Shown here in pieces: positions 8,414 to 17,441 of a stretch of 64,000 bases of DNA (position 1 is the first letter of the stretch; each line of letters opens with the position of its first letter). The notes under the pieces are model-generated. The model was given only the letters and a program-made list of their open reading frames with translations. It ran no database searches and was not told where the DNA came from. The stretch is from Gallionella sp. (GTDB lineage Bacteria; Pseudomonadota; Gammaproteobacteria; Burkholderiales; Gallionellaceae). A program made the position numbers and the translations under genes. The stretch is taken from positions 1-64,000 of the forward strand of contig JAQUAI010000012.1 of NCBI GenBank assembly GCA_028687335.1. Reading direction: 5' to 3'.

Positions 8414-9661
8414 ATGTTTTCCAGAACAAACACCATTGCCAATACCGATCCCGAACTGTGGGCCGCGATTCAAAATGAAACGCGCCGTCAGGAAGACCAT
8501 ATCGAGCTGATCGCCTCGGAGAATTACACCAGCCCGGCGGTAATGGAAGCTCAAGGTAGCCAGTTGACTAACAAATATGCCGAAGGATATCCAGGCAAGC
8601 GTTATTACGGCGGTTGCGAATATGTCGATGTGGCCGAGCAACTGGCGATTGATCGCGTCAAGGCGTTGTTTGGTGCGGAATATGCCAACGTGCAGCCTAA
8701 CTCTGGTTCGCAGGCAAATCAGGCGGTGTATATGTCGGTGCTTAAGCCCGGCGATACCATTCTCGGCTTGTCTTTGGCGCACGGCGGTCACCTCACGCAC
8801 GGTGCGACGGTGAATGCCAGCGGTAAGTTGTATAACGCGATTCAATATGGCTTGAACGACAAAGAAGAAATCGACTACGACCAAGTGCAGGCATTGGCCA
8901 CGGCGCACAAGCCGAAGATGATCGTGGCGGGTGCCTCCGCCTACTCGCTAGTGATCGATTGGAAGCGTTTCCGCGCGATCGCCGATAGCGTTGGTGCATA
9001 TCTGTTTGTGGATATGGCGCACTACGCCGGTTTGATCGCTGCGGGTGTATACCCCAGCCCAGTTGGCATCGCTGACTTCGTGACTAGCACGACGCACAAG
9101 ACCTTGCGCGGTCCGCGCGGTGGCATCATCTTGGCGAAGGCTGAGTTTGAGAAAGTGCTGAATTCGGCCATCTTCCCTGGTATTCAAGGCGGTCCGTTAA
9201 TGCATGTGATTGCAGCTAAGGCGGTTGCGTTTAAGGAAGCCGCGAGCAAAGAGTTTAAGGACTACCAGAAGCAGGTGGTGGATAACGCGCGCGTGATGTC
9301 TAAGGTGTTGCAAGAGCGCGGCCTGCGTATTGTTTCGGGTCGTACCGACAGTCATGTGTTCTTGGTTGATTTACAAGCTAAACACATCACTGGCAAAGAT
9401 GCAGAAGCGGCTTTGGGGGCGGCACACATCACAGTTAACAAAAATGCGATTCCAAACGATCCGCAAAAACCGTTCGTTACTTCCGGTATCCGTATTGGCA
9501 GCCCAGCGATGACAACACGCGGTTTCAAGGAGCTGGAAGCGGAACAGCTCGCTCACCTGATCGCAGACGTGTTGGATGCGCCGAACGATGAAGTTGTGAT
9601 CGCCCGTGTTATTGGCGAAGTGAAAAAGCTGACTGCCAAATTTCCGGTTTACGGCGCTTAA
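8414..9661 (+). CDS. glyA: Serine hydroxymethyltransferase
   Basis: 415 residues, the usual length. It converts serine and tetrahydrofolate to glycine and 5,10-methylene-tetrahydrofolate in the cytoplasm, using pyridoxal phosphate. The PLP lysine lies in [14 protein letters not shown], and the N-terminal [10 protein letters not shown] and [10 protein letters not shown] segments bind substrate and folate. A short ribosome site (AGGAC) precedes the ATG. It sits between a terminator and nrdR, a common betaproteobacterial arrangement linking one-carbon supply to nucleotide and cofactor genes. Confidence 0.97.
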   Translation: MFSRTNTIANTDPELWAAIQNETRRQEDHIELIASENYTSPAVMEAQGSQLTNKYAEGYPGKRYYGGCEYVDVAEQLAIDRVKALFGAEYANVQPNSGSQANQAVYMSVLKPGDTILGLSLAHGGHLTHGATVNASGKLYNAIQYGLNDKEEIDYDQVQALATAHKPKMIVAGASAYSLVIDWKRFRAIADSVGAYLFVDMAHYAGLIAAGVYPSPVGIADFVTSTTHKTLRGPRGGIILAKAEFEKVLNSAIFPGIQGGPLMHVIAAKAVAFKEAASKEFKDYQKQVVDNARVMSKVLQERGLRIVSGRTDSHVFLVDLQAKHITGKDAEAALGAAHITVNKNAIPNDPQKPFVTSGIRIGSPAMTTRGFKELEAEQLAHLIADVLDAPNDEVVIARVIGEVKKLTAKFPVYGA

Positions 9662-9757
9662 CGGCATGAGAAGGGGGGAGAGGGATGAGGGCGGGGCGAT
9701 GAGGGTTTGCCGCCAGCCTGTACTTTCCCTTCTCTCTTCTCCCCTCGCCCTTCCCTT
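9662..9757. other. Purine tract followed by pyrimidine tract between glyA and nrdR
   Basis: The plus strand is almost pure purine at about 9666-9703 and almost pure pyrimidine at about 9724-9757. The two blocks can pair into a long imperfect hairpin around a GCCGCCAGCC spacer. The pyrimidine block runs directly into the nrdR start codon. It could be a terminator-like structure, a triplex-forming tract, or a G-rich intergenic repeat family. Confidence 0.5.
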
Positions 9758-10234
9758 ATGAAATGCCCGTTCTGCAAAAACGATAACACCCAAGTGGTGG
9801 ATACCCGCGAGAGCGAGGAGGGTGACAGCATTCGCCGTCGCCGTCGCTGCTTGGCATGTGACAAGCGTTTTACAACCCATGAGACCATTGAGCTGCGTAT
9901 GCCGCAGGTGGTCAAACAGAACGGCATGCGTAGCGATTTCGATGACGACAAGCTGCGTACCAGTTTTACCCGTGCTTTGCACAAACGTCCCGTTTCTACT
10001 GAGCTGGTAGATGCCGCCATCGATCATGTGATGCAAAAAGTCTTTGCTTTCGGTGAGCGCGAAATCGGCTCGCGTGAAATCGGCGAGATGGTGATGAAGG
10101 AGCTGCTCAAACTGGATAAGGTGGCCTACATTCGCTTTGCTTCGGTGTACAAAAGTTTTCAGGATGTCAGCGATTTTTCCGATGCGGTGGATGCCGTGCG
10201 TAAACCGCCTGTGCGGCGCCGGAAAGTCGATTAG
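9758..10234 (+). CDS. nrdR: Transcriptional repressor NrdR
   Basis: 158 residues from ATG 9758, chosen because MKCPFC is the invariant NrdR start; the upstream in-frame codons are not family-like. The N-terminal zinc ribbon (CPFC at 3-6 and the CLAC pair near 31-34) binds NrdR boxes before ribonucleotide reductase genes. The following ATP-cone domain senses ATP/dATP. There is no Shine-Dalgarno sequence: the start codon follows a pyrimidine run. It is the first gene of an operon with ribD (3-base gap) through pgpA. Confidence 0.95.
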   Translation: MKCPFCKNDNTQVVDTRESEEGDSIRRRRRCLACDKRFTTHETIELRMPQVVKQNGMRSDFDDDKLRTSFTRALHKRPVSTELVDAAIDHVMQKVFAFGEREIGSREIGEMVMKELLKLDKVAYIRFASVYKSFQDVSDFSDAVDAVRKPPVRRRKVD

Positions 10235-10237
10235 CTT

Positions 10238-11329
10238 ATGTTGAACGCAGCCGACAGTAAATGGATGGCGCGTGCGTTGCGTTTGGCTGAGCGTGGTTTG
10301 TACAGTACCAGTCCCAATCCCCGTGTTGGTTGCGTGTTAGTCAAAGCGGGCGAAATTGTCGGCGAAGGGTGGCACGAGCGTGCTGGTGAGCCGCATGCCG
10401 AAGTTCACGCCTTGCGTGTAGCGGGAGCAGCAGCGCAGGACGCTACTGCGTACGTAACGCTGGAGCCGTGCAGTCATTTCGGACGTACGCCGCCATGTGC
10501 CGATGCTTTGATTGCGGCGGGGGTGACGCGTGTCGTAGTGGCCATGCAAGATCCCAATCCGCAAGTTGCCGGTGGCGGCGTGAGCAAACTGATTGCCGCT
10601 GGTGTGGAAGTAGATAGCGGGCTGATGCAGGCTGAGGCGCAGGCATTGAATGCGGGGTTTTTGGCGCGTATGTCGCGTGGAATGCCGTGGGTACGCAGCA
10701 AAGTTGGCATGAGCTTGGATGGGCGCACGGCTCTGTCGAACGGCGTGAGTAAATGGATTACCGGTGATGCTGCGCGGCATGATGTGCAACATTGGCGCGC
10801 ACGTTCATGTGCTGTATTGACCGGTATTGCGACAGTGTTGGCCGATGATCCTCAGCTCAATGTGCGCGAACTGAATACCTCGCGGCAGCCGTTGCGCGTA
10901 GTGCTCGATAGCGGTTTGCGTATGCCGCATGACGCGCGGATATTGCACGATGGCGTATTGATTTACACCGTAGCTCAGGACGCGGATAAGCGCGCCGCGC
11001 TGGAAGCTTTGGGCGCGACCGTGGTTGTTTTGCCGGATGCGGATAAACAGCGCGTTGACTTACCGGCAGTGATGCACGATTTGGCTGCGCGCGGCATCAA
11101 TGAGATATTGGTCGAGGCGGGGCCTACGCTAAACGGTGCGTTATTGAAAGCGGGCTTGGTTGATGAATTGGTGTTGTATGTCGCGCCGCAGTTTTTAGGC
11201 GATGCGGCACGGGGTATGGCAAGCCTGGGGATGTTGACCGCGCTTGACCAAAGGGTGGAATTGCAATGGCAGGATGTGCGCCATGTTGGCAACGATTTGC
11301 GGATAACAGTAAAGGTGAAGCATGTTTAG
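10238..11329 (+). CDS. ribD: Riboflavin biosynthesis deaminase/reductase RibD
   Basis: 363 residues, bifunctional. The N-terminal deaminase has its zinc site at His53 and Glu55 (HAEVHAL), Cys78 and Cys87 (PCSHFGRTPPC). The C-terminal reductase domain (about 150-360) reduces the ribosyl-aminopyrimidine with NADPH. Together they carry out steps two and three from GTP to riboflavin. Its last bases overlap the ribE start. No FMN riboswitch is seen before it, so the operon appears not to be FMN-controlled here. Confidence 0.96.
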   Translation: MLNAADSKWMARALRLAERGLYSTSPNPRVGCVLVKAGEIVGEGWHERAGEPHAEVHALRVAGAAAQDATAYVTLEPCSHFGRTPPCADALIAAGVTRVVVAMQDPNPQVAGGGVSKLIAAGVEVDSGLMQAEAQALNAGFLARMSRGMPWVRSKVGMSLDGRTALSNGVSKWITGDAARHDVQHWRARSCAVLTGIATVLADDPQLNVRELNTSRQPLRVVLDSGLRMPHDARILHDGVLIYTVAQDADKRAALEALGATVVVLPDADKQRVDLPAVMHDLAARGINEILVEAGPTLNGALLKAGLVDELVLYVAPQFLGDAARGMASLGMLTALDQRVELQWQDVRHVGNDLRITVKVKHV

Positions 11330-11918
11330 TGGAATCATTGCAGATGTAGGATTGATTAAATCGGCACGCGATCGTGACGGTGGTTTGCGCCTTACCGTTG
11401 CCACCGAAGTGCTCGGTATGGACGATGTGCAATTGGGCGACAGTATCGCGGTCAACGGTGTGTGTCTTACCGTAGTCGAATTGAACGGCAACGACTTTAC
11501 GGTTGATGTTTCGCGCGAAACTTTGAACTGCACTGTCGGGCTGGAGCATCAAGGCGGCCACGTCAATCTGGAAAAAGCGATGCGTTTGTCGGATCGACTG
11601 GGCGGGCATCTGGTTAGCGGTCATGTTGATGGCGTGGGCGAAGTGGTGGCCTTCAACGACATTGGCGAAAGCTGGCGTCTGATCGTGCGTGCGCCTCATG
11701 TGTTGGCTAAATATATCGCCGTCAAAGGTTCCATTACGATCAACGGCGTAAGCCTGACAGTGAATCGCGTGGCTGGATCGGAGTTTGAGATGAATCTCAT
11801 TCCTCACACGCTGGATATGACGATGTTGAACGAGTTGAAAGTCGGCGCGCGGGTGAATCTGGAGATTGATCTCATCGCGCGTTATGTGGAACGTATGCTG
11901 CAAGCAGAGAAAGAATAA
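11322..11918 (+). CDS. ribE: Riboflavin synthase alpha chain
   Basis: 198 residues with the classic MFSGIIADVG start and two lumazine-binding repeats (about 1-95 and 96-190; the second contains SGHVDGVGEV and NGVSLTVN). It dismutates two 6,7-dimethyl-8-ribityllumazine molecules to riboflavin. The start overlaps the end of ribD by 8 bases, suggesting translational coupling. Confidence 0.96.
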   Translation: MFSGIIADVGLIKSARDRDGGLRLTVATEVLGMDDVQLGDSIAVNGVCLTVVELNGNDFTVDVSRETLNCTVGLEHQGGHVNLEKAMRLSDRLGGHLVSGHVDGVGEVVAFNDIGESWRLIVRAPHVLAKYIAVKGSITINGVSLTVNRVAGSEFEMNLIPHTLDMTMLNELKVGARVNLEIDLIARYVERMLQAEKE

Positions 11919-11922
11919 TCAA

Positions 11923-13026
11923 ATGACTGATGTAGCGCCAATTACGGAAATTATCGAAGAAATACGCGCTGGGCGCATGGTGGTGCTGGTGGACGAGGAA
12001 GACCGTGAGAACGAGGGCGACCTTGTTTTTGCAGCGGAATTTGCCACGCCGGAGATGATTAATTTCATGGCCAAGCACGCGCGCGGGCTGATCTGTCTGA
12101 CGTTAACGCAATCACACTGCAAACAACTTGATTTGCCTTTGATGGTGCGCGAAAACGGTTTGCCGTTGGCGACCAATTTCACATTGAGCATTGAGGCGGC
12201 AACGGGGGTAACCACTGGCATTTCGGCGGCGGACCGCGCGCGCACCGTGCTGGCCGCAGCTAACAAAGATGCCAAGCCGTCTGACATCGTGCAACCAGGA
12301 CATATTTTTCCGTTGATGGCGCGCGACGGTGGTGTGCTGGTGCGTGCCGGACATACCGAGGCAGGCTGTGATTTGGCCCAGTTGGCAGGTGTTACACCTG
12401 CCGCCGTGATTTGCGAAATATTGAAGGAAGACGGCGAGATGGCGCGTCTACCCGATTTGATTCCGTTCGCAAAACAGCACGGACTGAAAATCGGCACGAT
12501 TGCTGATCTGATCGAATATCGCATTCACAACGAGGCATTGGTCGAACGTGTGGGCAAGCGTTCGATACAAACGGCGTACGGCGAGTTTGAGCTATTTAGC
12601 TATTTTGATAAGAGCACGCAGCGTACCCATCTCGCGCTGGTGAAAGGTGAAATTCAGCCCGAATTCGAAACGCTGGTGCGTGTGCATGAGCCGCTGTCGG
12701 TGATGGACTTTATGGAGCAAAGCACCTTCCAACAAGGCACCAGCGTACATGAGGCGCTGAAAAAAATCAGCGCGGCTTCCAGCGGTGTGTTGGTGTTAAT
12801 GCATCAGGGGGAAACTGCGCAAGCGTTGTTGGCACGCGCGCTGGAGACGCAAGCCGAGCATCAGTCGGTCAAATGGGATCCGAAGAGTTACGGTATTGGC
12901 GCGCAGATTTTGCGCGATGTTGGCGTCGGTAAAATGTGCCTGATCGGCACGGCGCGTAAGATGCCAAGCATGGCGGGATTCGGGTTGGAAATTGTGGGTT
13001 ATTGTTCTTCGAAGGATGGAAAATGA
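11923..13026 (+). CDS. ribBA: 3,4-dihydroxy-2-butanone 4-phosphate synthase with degenerate GTP cyclohydrolase II domain
   Basis: 367 residues from ATG 11923, five bases after ribE; the longer open frame into ribE is not family-like. Residues 1-200 are a complete DHBP synthase with the acidic EDRENEGD loop and the [10 protein letters not shown] motif. Residues 205-367 keep the GTP cyclohydrolase II fold outline but lack its catalytic zinc cysteines: where active enzymes have RVHSEC followed by a CDCG-type pair, this protein reads [14 protein letters not shown]. It probably makes only DHBP, and GTP cyclohydrolase II must come from a separate ribA outside the window. Such RibBX-type proteins are known in proteobacteria. 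It overlaps ribH by 4 bases. Confidence 0.93.
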   Translation: MTDVAPITEIIEEIRAGRMVVLVDEEDRENEGDLVFAAEFATPEMINFMAKHARGLICLTLTQSHCKQLDLPLMVRENGLPLATNFTLSIEAATGVTTGISAADRARTVLAAANKDAKPSDIVQPGHIFPLMARDGGVLVRAGHTEAGCDLAQLAGVTPAAVICEILKEDGEMARLPDLIPFAKQHGLKIGTIADLIEYRIHNEALVERVGKRSIQTAYGEFELFSYFDKSTQRTHLALVKGEIQPEFETLVRVHEPLSVMDFMEQSTFQQGTSVHEALKKISAASSGVLVLMHQGETAQALLARALETQAEHQSVKWDPKSYGIGAQILRDVGVGKMCLIGTARKMPSMAGFGLEIVGYCSSKDGK

Positions 13027-13475
13027 AAGAAATCGAAAAAAATCTGAACGGCAAAGGGCTGAAGATCGGCATCGTGCAAAGTCGCTTTAATCCTGAGGTG
13101 TGCGAGGGATTGCTGGGTGCATGTCGGTCGCAACTGGTGCAGTGCGGCGTGGCCGAGGATGACATTACGCTGGCGACGGTGCCGGGCGCGCTGGAGATTC
13201 CGCTAGTTTTGCTGCATATGGCAGAGAGCGAAAAGTTCGATGCGCTGATCGCATTGGGTGCGGTGATTCGCGGCGACACCTACCACTTCGAAGTGGTGTC
13301 GAACGAATCGGCTCGCTGTGTCAATGAAGTGCAGTTGGCCTGCGGTGTGCCGGTAGCCAATGCTATTCTCACCACGGATACCGATGAGCAGGCTATCGTG
13401 CGGATGAATGTCAAAGGCAGCGAGGCAGCGGAAGTCGCCATCGAGATGGCGAATCTGTTGCGAGGTTTGGCATGA
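13023..13475 (+). CDS. ribH: 6,7-dimethyl-8-ribityllumazine synthase
   Basis: 150 residues from ATG 13023, which overlaps the ribBA stop as ATGA and has a ribosome site (GGATGGA). It joins DHBP and the aminopyrimidine to form lumazine, usually in a hollow capsid-like assembly. The segments [14 protein letters not shown] and [12 protein letters not shown] are present, the latter with the catalytic histidine. It overlaps nusB by 4 bases. Confidence 0.96.
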   Translation: MKEIEKNLNGKGLKIGIVQSRFNPEVCEGLLGACRSQLVQCGVAEDDITLATVPGALEIPLVLLHMAESEKFDALIALGAVIRGDTYHFEVVSNESARCVNEVQLACGVPVANAILTTDTDEQAIVRMNVKGSEAAEVAIEMANLLRGLA

Positions 13476-13927
13476 GCGAGAGCGACGTAAAAAAGGCTCC
13501 CGTCAGCCCGCGCCATCGTGCGCGTGAGTTGGCGTTGCAGGGGGTTTACCAGTGGCAGGTCACGGGCAAGGATGCGGCGGAAATTGAGAAGCAATTGCTG
13601 GGTGAGAAAAATCTTGGCCGCTTTGACAAGCCGTTGTTCTCCAAACTGCTGCGCGGTGCTTTGAGCATGCACGAAGATATGGCCGCGCTACTTTCCCCAC
13701 ATCTGGATCGTCCTCTTTCTGAACTGAGCCCAGTCGAGTTTTCGGTCTTGCTGCTCGGTGCGTTTGAGCTGTCGCAGCACATTGATGTGCCTTACAAAGT
13801 GGTCATCAACGAAGCGGTTGAACTGGCCAAAACATTTGGCGGTACGGACGGGCATAAATACGTCAATGGCGTGCTCGATAAGCTTGCGCCGCAAGTGCGT
13901 ACAGTGGAATTTTCCAAACGCGGATAA
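13472..13927 (+). CDS. nusB: Transcription antitermination factor NusB
   Basis: 151 residues, all-helical NusB fold. With NusE (S10, also in this window) it binds boxA RNA and supports antitermination of rRNA transcription. The [18 protein letters not shown] start and the closing [11 protein letters not shown] are family hallmarks. Coupling to ribH by an ATGA overlap is the usual proteobacterial order. Confidence 0.96.
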   Translation: MSESDVKKAPVSPRHRARELALQGVYQWQVTGKDAAEIEKQLLGEKNLGRFDKPLFSKLLRGALSMHEDMAALLSPHLDRPLSELSPVEFSVLLLGAFELSQHIDVPYKVVINEAVELAKTFGGTDGHKYVNGVLDKLAPQVRTVEFSKRG

Positions 13928-13933
13928 ACCCGC

Positions 13934-14875
13934 ATGTCTGAATTTGATCTGATTCGTCGCCACTTCAACCGTCCCACTCCGAATGCGTTGCTGGGCATTG
14001 GCGACGATGCGGCACTGTTGCAGGTCAGTGCGGGTAATGTGCTAGCTATTTCTACCGATATGCTGGTCAGCGGTACGCACTTCTTTCCCGATGCCGATCC
14101 TTTTTTGCTCGGCCACAAAACTCTCGCAGTCAATTTGTCCGATCTCGCCGCAATGGGAGCTGTGCCGCGTTGGGCTACCTTGGCGATTGCGTTACCGCAG
14201 GCGGATGATGTTTGGCTGGAACGATTTAGCGCGGGTTTTTTCGCATTGGCGCAACAGCACGGAGTCGATTTGATCGGCGGCGATACGACGCGAGGTCCGT
14301 TGAATTTGTGTGTCAGCATCATTGGCGAAGTGCCGCCCCAATTAGCCTTGCGTCGTGATGGCGCGCGTGAGGGAGACGATATTTGGGTGTCTGGAAAACT
14401 GGGTGATGCCGCATTGGGGCTGGCGCATTTGCAAGAAAAAATTGTCCTGCCACAAGCTGCGCTCGCTGCCTGTCTTGCTGCGTTGCACGCGCCCGTGCCA
14501 CGCGTTGCGCTTGGTTTGGCATTGCGCGGAATAGCCCGTAGTGCGATTGATATTTCGGATGGGCTACTGGCTGATCTGGGGCATATTCTGGTGCGCTCTC
14601 AGGTCGCAGCGCGGATTGTGTTCGATGATTTGCCGCTATCGAAAACTTTGCGTGACAGCGGACAAAGTAAGCTTGCGTTGTCTGGCGGTGACGACTATGA
14701 ATTGTGCTTTACTGCGGCAGTCGAAAATCGTGTCAACATCGAACACATTGCAGCGGAATTGCAGTTACCGCTGACACGTATTGGCACAATTGTGGCGGGA
14801 ACGGGTTGTGTCGTGCACGATGTGAACGGACATACGATCAATATCGAAGGGAACGGCTATGACCATTTCAACTGA
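13934..14875 (+). CDS. thiL: Thiamine-monophosphate kinase ThiL
   Basis: 313 residues of the AIR-synthase-like kinase family. It phosphorylates thiamine monophosphate to thiamine pyrophosphate. The metal/ATP-binding motifs GIGDDAALL and STDMLVSGTHF lie at the N-terminus, GGDTTRG in the middle, and the AIDISDGLLADLGH and SGGDDYEL motifs towards the C-terminus. It lies 6 bases after nusB and overlaps pgpA by 17 bases. Confidence 0.95.
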   Translation: MSEFDLIRRHFNRPTPNALLGIGDDAALLQVSAGNVLAISTDMLVSGTHFFPDADPFLLGHKTLAVNLSDLAAMGAVPRWATLAIALPQADDVWLERFSAGFFALAQQHGVDLIGGDTTRGPLNLCVSIIGEVPPQLALRRDGAREGDDIWVSGKLGDAALGLAHLQEKIVLPQAALAACLAALHAPVPRVALGLALRGIARSAIDISDGLLADLGHILVRSQVAARIVFDDLPLSKTLRDSGQSKLALSGGDDYELCFTAAVENRVNIEHIAAELQLPLTRIGTIVAGTGCVVHDVNGHTINIEGNGYDHFN

Positions 14876-15362
14876 GCTGCTGGTGAAACCGAGCTGGCGT
14901 TTTCTATTCAGCCATCCCGCGCATCTGCTCTCGTTCGGCTTTGGTGCGGGCTTGGCGCGTAAAGCGCCCGGCACCTTCGGTACGCTGGTGGCTTTCCCAA
15001 TGTACTGGTTTCTCGCGCCGCGCTTGTCGGAGATGATGTTTATTCTGGTGTTGATCTGGTCGTTCGCCATCGGTGTCTGGGTGTGCGACAAAACCGGCAA
15101 GGCGCTGGGCGTGCCCGATTATGGCGGCATTGTGTGGGACGAAGTGGTCGCTTTCCTACTGGTATTGTTTTTCACGCCGCCGGGATGGGAATGGGCATTA
15201 CTGGCATTTGCTTTATTTCGGTTCTTCGATATCGTCAAGCCGCAACCGATACGTTATTTTGACAGTAATTGGCACGGCGGCTTGGGGGTGATGTTTGATG
15301 ATTTATTGGCCGCAGGCTACACATTGCTGAGTCTGGCGATCATCAAAAGCGTGTTGGGCTGA
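14859..15362 (+). CDS. pgpA: Phosphatidylglycerophosphatase A
   Basis: A 167-residue inner-membrane protein with four hydrophobic segments. It dephosphorylates phosphatidylglycerophosphate in phospholipid synthesis. The GFGAGLARKAPGTFGTLVA motif and the acidic YGGIVWDEVV and FFDIVKPQP segments define the family. It is last in the nrdR-rib-nusB-thiL operon; an exported nuclease gene follows 4 bases later and may be read from the same transcript. Confidence 0.94.
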   Translation: MTISTELLVKPSWRFLFSHPAHLLSFGFGAGLARKAPGTFGTLVAFPMYWFLAPRLSEMMFILVLIWSFAIGVWVCDKTGKALGVPDYGGIVWDEVVAFLLVLFFTPPGWEWALLAFALFRFFDIVKPQPIRYFDSNWHGGLGVMFDDLLAAGYTLLSLAIIKSVLG

Positions 15363-15366
15363 CACC

Positions 15367-15999
15367 ATGATGCGCTACCTGCTCTGCTTGTTGATGCTGA
15401 TTAGCGGCGCAACGCAGGCGGGTGAATACACGGCTAAGGTGATAGCCATTCTTGATGGCGATACGCTGCTGGTTACGCGGGGTGATAAGCCGATCAAACT
15501 GCGTCTTGCCGGTATTGATGCGCCGGAAAAAGCACAACCTTATGGCCTTGCTGCACAGCAGTCGCTAGCTGAGCTGGCGATGGGGCAAACCGTTCAAGTT
15601 ATTACCCGCGCAAAAGATGATTACGGACGCATCATTGCCGATGTATTCGTGGCGGGGTTGCTTGTTAATCAGGAGCAAGTTCGGCGCGGCATGGCGTGGG
15701 AATATTCACGCTACCACAATGATCGTGCGATGCTTGCGTTGCAATTCGCAGCGCAGCAACAAAAACTTGGCTTATGGGCGGAGGAGGAAATTGTCGAGCC
15801 ATCATTGTGGCGCAAACAGCATCTTGTTTCTCGTGCAACCTCAACTTCCGTCACGACTTCTACGTGCGATGGCAAACGCTATTGTTCGCAGATGCATTCT
15901 TGCGAGGAGGCGCGGGCGGCATTGGCCCGCTGCGGCCCTGAAAGCTTGGATGGTGATCGCGATGGCGTGCCGTGCGAAAAGCTGTGCGTTAAGAACTAG
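15367..15999 (+). CDS. Exported staphylococcal-nuclease-like enzyme with Excalibur domain
   Basis: 210 residues with a signal peptide (cleavage expected after ATQA, near residue 18). An SNase domain follows (about 20-140) with KLRLAGIDAPEKAQPYG and the DDYGRIIADV segment, which carry the catalytic Arg/Glu/Arg and the calcium-binding acids. The C-terminus (about 165-208) is an Excalibur calcium-binding domain with the DGDRDGVPCE signature and four further cysteines. It is probably a periplasmic or secreted nuclease. Linkage to pgpA looks positional rather than functional. Confidence 0.88.
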   Translation: MMRYLLCLLMLISGATQAGEYTAKVIAILDGDTLLVTRGDKPIKLRLAGIDAPEKAQPYGLAAQQSLAELAMGQTVQVITRAKDDYGRIIADVFVAGLLVNQEQVRRGMAWEYSRYHNDRAMLALQFAAQQQKLGLWAEEEIVEPSLWRKQHLVSRATSTSVTTSTCDGKRYCSQMHSCEEARAALARCGPESLDGDRDGVPCEKLCVKN

Positions 16000-16113
16000 C
16001 GGTCTATGCATTTCGGGTTATGGTGATGTGGCGGGTTTACTGGTAGATTGCCAGCAGACGCAGAAATACGAATTGCACAATTAGTATTTTCTTGGCAACG
16101 CGAGGAGGACTCC

Positions 16114-17058
16114 TTGGATCAACGGCTACTCAGAATTCTGGACGGGGATGAAAAGCAATACCCAAAATTGCTGGAGCGAGATTACCCGCGCGTGTTTGGC
16201 AAAATCATGTCGCTGTGGGACACGCCCGAGAGCGATGCTTATTTTCTCGACTTGATGGTTGATCAGCGCGGTGACCGGGTCGGGTTTCCGCCAGCAGTTG
16301 CCGCCGAGTTATTGCACTTGAGTACGGTTCATGCCCGTCAGCACAAACCGGTACCGGGCGAACGCGATATGTGGGGGCCATCGGAAGCTTTTTTCGATCA
16401 CGTCGAAGATATTGCGAAAACACGCGCAGACATCCGTTTCCCAGAGCTAGACAGCATTACGCGACAAAGAATAGAAGCGCTGGGGTTGAAATGCAGTGCA
16501 GATGGTTTTTTGCATGCTGTTGAGATTGGTCATCGCGAAGCAGCGATGCTGTTCGTTGATGCGGGTGTGAATCTTGAGACTCGCAACGAGCAAGGTTGGA
16601 CTGCCATCATGGTTGCCGCTTTTCATGGACAGGCGGCATTGGTCGATCTGTTTGCCTTGCATGGTGCGGATGTTCATGCGCGTGACATGGGCAGCAATAC
16701 CGCATTGCATTGGGCGGCTTTTTCTGGGCGCGAACTGGCCGTGCAGGCACTCGTTCAGCATCATGCCGAACTTAACCCGCATAACGACAGCGGCGTGACA
16801 CCGTTGATGCTTGCTGTCGTGCATCGGCATCTCTCGGTGGTGCTATTGCTCATCGCGCGTGGAGCTGATCTGAACGCCGTTAATCGTGAGGGTATGAGTG
16901 CGTTGCACCAAGCGGCCAGCATGGGCTATGTTGAAATTGTTCGACCGCTCTTGGCGCAGGGGGCAAATAAATCGTTGCGCACTACGACGGGTGAAACGGC
17001 CTTCGATTTAGCCAATCGCAACGGACACGTCATTGTCGCAGCTAAGCTGGCTGCTTGA
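16114..17058 (+). CDS. Ankyrin-repeat protein
   Basis: 314 residues from TTG 16114, preferred because a strong AGGAGGA site lies just before it; an earlier in-frame TTG at 16048 has none. Residues 1-130 are an unassigned helical region. From about residue 135 to the end there are five to six ankyrin repeats, for example GWTAIMVAAFHGQAALVDLF and TPLMLAVVHRHLSVVLLLIA. Ankyrin repeats bind partner proteins; the partner is unknown. No signal peptide or membrane segment is present. The stop codon overlaps or nearly abuts the YchJ-family gene that follows. Confidence 0.8.
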   Translation: MDQRLLRILDGDEKQYPKLLERDYPRVFGKIMSLWDTPESDAYFLDLMVDQRGDRVGFPPAVAAELLHLSTVHARQHKPVPGERDMWGPSEAFFDHVEDIAKTRADIRFPELDSITRQRIEALGLKCSADGFLHAVEIGHREAAMLFVDAGVNLETRNEQGWTAIMVAAFHGQAALVDLFALHGADVHARDMGSNTALHWAAFSGRELAVQALVQHHAELNPHNDSGVTPLMLAVVHRHLSVVLLLIARGADLNAVNREGMSALHQAASMGYVEIVRPLLAQGANKSLRTTTGETAFDLANRNGHVIVAAKLAA

Positions 17059-17063
17059 TCGAT

Positions 17064-17441
17064 ATGGTCAGCCAAATCTGTCCTTGTGGTGGTGATTCTT
17101 ATGCGGCGTGTTGCCAGCCATTGCATGGTGGTGCGGCCGCAGCAGATGCGGCGCAGTTGATGCGTTCCCGCTATAGCGCCTATGTCCTCAAGCTTGAATT
17201 CTATGTGCTATCCACTTGGCATGAGCGTACTCGTCCAACTTCATTGTCGCTTGCTAATGACGACACACGCTGGATGGGATTAGCAGTGAAGCAGCATCGG
17301 CAGACGGGCGTGGATGCTGCCATTGTTGAATTTGTTGCGCGCTACAAGATTGCCGGTCGTGTATACCGATTGCATGAAATCAGCCACTTTGTGCGCGAGG
17401 ATGGGCGCTGGTATTACGTGGACGGTGAATTCCCTAGTTAG
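17064..17441 (+). CDS. YchJ-family protein with SEC-C motif (UPF0225)
   Basis: 125 residues from ATG 17064; a TTG at 17055 overlapping the previous stop is the alternative. The N-terminal SEC-C-type zinc motif CPCGGDSYAACC is followed by a cystatin/NTF2-like YchJ domain (MRSRYSAYVLKLEFYVLSTW and a tryptophan-rich C-terminus). The function of the family is not established. It is convergent with mnmC, with the last four bases overlapping. Confidence 0.85.
   Translation: MVSQICPCGGDSYAACCQPLHGGAAAADAAQLMRSRYSAYVLKLEFYVLSTWHERTRPTSLSLANDDTRWMGLAVKQHRQTGVDAAIVEFVARYKIAGRVYRLHEISHFVREDGRWYYVDGEFPS

Noticed and set aside
10150-10240. FMN riboswitch before the riboflavin genes
   Set aside because: ribD follows nrdR by 3 bases, leaving no room; none of the RFN conserved blocks was seen.
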